A DNA stretch of 64,000 nucleotides from Effrenium voratum (Eukaryota; Sar; Dinophyceae; Suessiales; Symbiodiniaceae). How positions within the stretch are numbered: the first letter of the stretch is position 1; each line of letters begins with the position of its first letter. Position numbers and translations under genes: made by a program. The notes under the pieces were generated by a model that saw only the letters and a list, made by a program, of their open reading frames with translations, was not told the origin of the DNA and did no database searches. Shown piece by piece: positions 61,490 through 64,000 of the stretch. The stretch lies in contig CAUJNA010001013.1 in NCBI GenBank assembly GCA_963377175.1, positions 430,879 through 494,878 of the forward strand, given 5' to 3'.

Positions 61490-64000
61490 TTTGTACAAGC
61501 CTTTACGGCCTTTACGGCTGATAACCTGTGCTATCAAGCCTAGGCCACCTATGGGAAAACCTAGGCAGCACCAAACCATTGACTACCTTTTCACACTGCG
61601 CATTCAGTGATCTTGAAGTCTGTACGGCAGGCGGAGCACATGAGCATATACAACACGCATAGGGTTGGAACCTGAATCCACAGAAGCAGCATCAGGTAGC
61701 AGCCCTTAAAACAAAAACGACTAAATAGTCGACGTGGCATGAAGACAAACACCAACGACATGTTCAGGCAAGCAATTATATCAACTCATCAATATGCATA
61801 TCCAACATATTCCTTTTTTGAATCTGTCATTATCAATTCCTTTGGCTACAGCCTTGGACCGCGGCGCGCTGATCAAAAGTCAGATGCGAAGCTCTTGCCA
61901 GTTTGAAAAGGTTGGCCTAGGGCCACAAATGTCAATTTCTGCCAAGCCACAGTCTGCGATCTGAGAGGAGGCCTTTGATGTAATAGACCTGCACAAGACA
62001 AAGTTTTCACTTCACGCGTGGGCTTTCACTTCAAGCATTCATCATGCACATTCTGCTGATTCGCACGTCCTCTCAGTCTTGCCTACCGACACAACAGGCT
62101 AAAATCAACTTCCACAAGCAGCCCTTCCAACCCACTGTCGTGCGCAATGGATATATTTGTGTCACCATGCAAGCACGCTCACAGCGCCTGAAAGCCAGAC
62201 ACACCGATCAAGATCAAGAACTCGACCACGCAAAACGAGAGCCTCACAGGCTTGCAGAACTTCGAGCGCGGAGCCTTTGCGGATCTCTTTTGGATGCACC
62301 CTTCTTGATAATTTAGATTGGGATGTGTTTAAATCCACCAACAAAGCGACCTTGCCTGCAAACACAGAATGGGTGGAAAGGAGAGAATGTCGCTTTCACA
62401 GACAGAGTGTTGGGGTCCACGCAGCGCCAATCATTCAAAGAGCTTCTCGGATTCAAAAGAGGAATCAACCTAAAATCTGTTTGAATGGATCATTTGAACA
62501 AGGTTCCCTGTTTTTGATGCGTACCCAAAGTTTTTGCTGAGCCAACGGCACGCGTGTGTGGATATTCTCCACCGCCTGTGCACATCGGATCCCAAGTGGC
62601 ACGAGTGTCTCAGAGTCGGGAACAAAAACAAATCTGCCAGTTGAAAACTGGTTGGTTCGGAGACTCATCTATCGCTTTTCAGACACACCTGTGTCCTTCT
62701 CCTGCCTTCATATGAGATTTTTGTCGGATCCTGAGCAAGACAAAAGACAGATTGAGCAGAACATTCAGCACTGCAACAAATGTTGCCTGGTCAACACCTA
62801 CTTTACTGACAGAGCAGGTGTCATTCTGGCCCTTCACAGTTGCCAGAAAGGCCAAAAAGCATAAGGCAATCAAAGCTTGAAAGCTGGAGGATGCCCGATA
62901 GCTTCACAGTACTCTCCTAACAAATTGAATGATCAAATAAAAGAAAAACAGGAACACTGACCAAAACCTCGAAACGAGGGACGTTGCCTCTAGATGACAA
63001 AGAAACTGAAATTACATTGAACTTTTCAGAGGAAACATCCTCCCTCGTCCCTCATCGACCAAGATGCATCAACTAGTCTGCGCAATGCCTGACTGCCCTT
63101 TTTCTTTTCTCATTTTCGAACCACTTTCGGGGCCCAAGAGCGCTTTGCCAAGATACGGTGCCGATCGTGCCCCGTGAGCACTCTTGCCGTGCTCCGCACC
63201 AAGATGGTAAGGCTGATACAGACCCTCACAACCCTAAACGCTAAGGAGTAGTGCCCCGAACTAAGCCCCGCACATTTCCCAGCCCAGGTGGATTTCAATG
63301 AGAAGACAGGGCACCCGTGTTTCTGGAAGTTGACAAAAAAGGAACCCCTTTTTCAGACAAAAAGGGCGCTGGAGTTCTGGGATTTTCATCAAGGCAATAT
63401 CCGGAGCTTCTCTCCTCTGGAAGGCCAAACAGCATGGTTTTGCCCAGGCTCCATAAATATGTGGACTCGGTCTGGATGTCAACCAGAGTCTTTTCGATTG
63501 ACTTGATGTGGTCCTGGCGCGCTTGTTGAACTGCGACACTTGAAGCAACAACTGAAGCGTCTTGCTTGCACGTAGGTGGGAATAACCCCCACCAACCACT
63601 CCACACATGGTTATGCGGTAGGTCATTCCCATCATCCCTACGCAAACTCCAGTTGCCTCCATGGTTGTCAAATGCTGCGGCTGCAGATGGGTCTCGTTTC
63701 CCTTTCCCACAGCAAAGGTCACCATCTTCTCCTGGCAGGCATTGCGGATTCTCAAACAAAACCAACCCCTGTGACAATCAGTCTGGGCGCTTCAAAAGTA
63801 AGCTGAAATGGGGAAGTGTCCTTTGATTAGCTGGGCCACGTTGCCCCTTTTGCGAGAAAATCCTAAACCGAAGCAAACAACCCCAAAAACACATCTTACG
63901 ACTTTGGGCCCTGCGTGTTGCCTCCATCCATCGGTGATTGCTGACCTGAGCTCGCCAAATAATCGGATCTTCGCAAAAAAGTCGCAGGAACCGGCCATGG
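61490..64000. other. No gene recognised
   Basis: The stretch next to the Gag start contains the pair GCCTTTACGGCCTTTACGGC (61,500-61,520), a short tandem duplication that might lie in a 5' leader or LTR of Copia element 2. The rest (to 64,000) has only short frames in both directions and no recognisable domain, RNA or tandem array. Confidence 0.5.

Noticed and set aside
1..64000. Relic dinoflagellate spliced-leader sequences marking retroposed genes
   Set aside because: I looked for the CCATTTTGGCTCAAG-type relic and found no convincing copy; the CCATTTTGGC at about 35,150 is not followed by the rest.

Overview
The window reads as nuclear DNA of a protist, most probably a dinoflagellate (Symbiodiniaceae or a relative). 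This rests on the density of decayed mobile elements, the mix of GC-rich coding pieces with very AT-rich and simple-repeat blocks, exon-like reading frames without clear operon or canonical intron structure, Copia elements with CCCH-type Gag fingers, DIRS-like tyrosine-recombinase elements, and virus-derived genes in long minisatellite DNA. No rRNA, CRISPR array or bacterial-style operon is visible. Family assignments come from motifs and recalled family features, not from database searches.

Layout. 1-4.9 kb: a minus-strand, probably intron-containing gene for a P-loop ATPase, plus other exon-like frames and a 150-bp direct repeat. 5-11.4 kb: mostly non-coding, with short duplications, a DIRS RNase H fragment (minus, 8.1-9.0 kb) and two exon-like fragments. 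11.4-16.3 kb: a DIRS-like element (plus) ordered tyrosine recombinase, Gag, cytosine-methyltransferase-like domain, RT, cut off by a 53-bp minisatellite (16.4-17.8 kb). 17.9-21.9 kb: a replication-protein element with a HUH nickase-like domain, an SF3 helicase and two accessory frames. 22.4-25.4 kb: a ubiquitin-like/coiled-coil gene invaded by a 42-bp minisatellite. 25.9-34.2 kb: a decayed virus-derived element of polinton-like type with a double-jelly-roll capsid candidate, a minor-capsid candidate, an A32-like packaging ATPase fragment, an AT-hook basic protein, a C5 and an N6-adenine methyltransferase and other frames, interrupted by a 1.7-kb minisatellite with tRNA-like flanks. 34.2-35.6 kb: short repeats, iteron-like motifs and palindromes. 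36.1-38.8 kb: a truncated Helitron-like Rep. 39-44.3 kb: AT-rich DNA, CACAGA and GA microsatellites, palindromic repeats. 44.3-50 kb: a Copia element (plus). 50-53.2 kb: unknown frames, a degenerate tandem repeat and a piece that may be the start of another Copia element. 53.2-61.5 kb: a second, decayed Copia element (minus) with a methyltransferase-like domain after RNase H. 61.5-64 kb: nothing recognisable.

Most notable. (1) The viral element carries a roughly 1.47-kb inversion whose two ends lie inside two genes, splitting both the adenine methyltransferase and the minor-capsid gene; one event explains all four fragments. (2) Four unrelated elements or genes carry DNA-methyltransferase-like sequence. 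(3) A repeat in the AT-rich block differs from its GC-richer relative only by C-to-T and G-to-A changes over the best 50 bp. (4) The HUH-SF3 Rep element, with a zinc-finger-like frame and a second accessory frame, looks like a self-replicating element not covered by the usual transposon classes.
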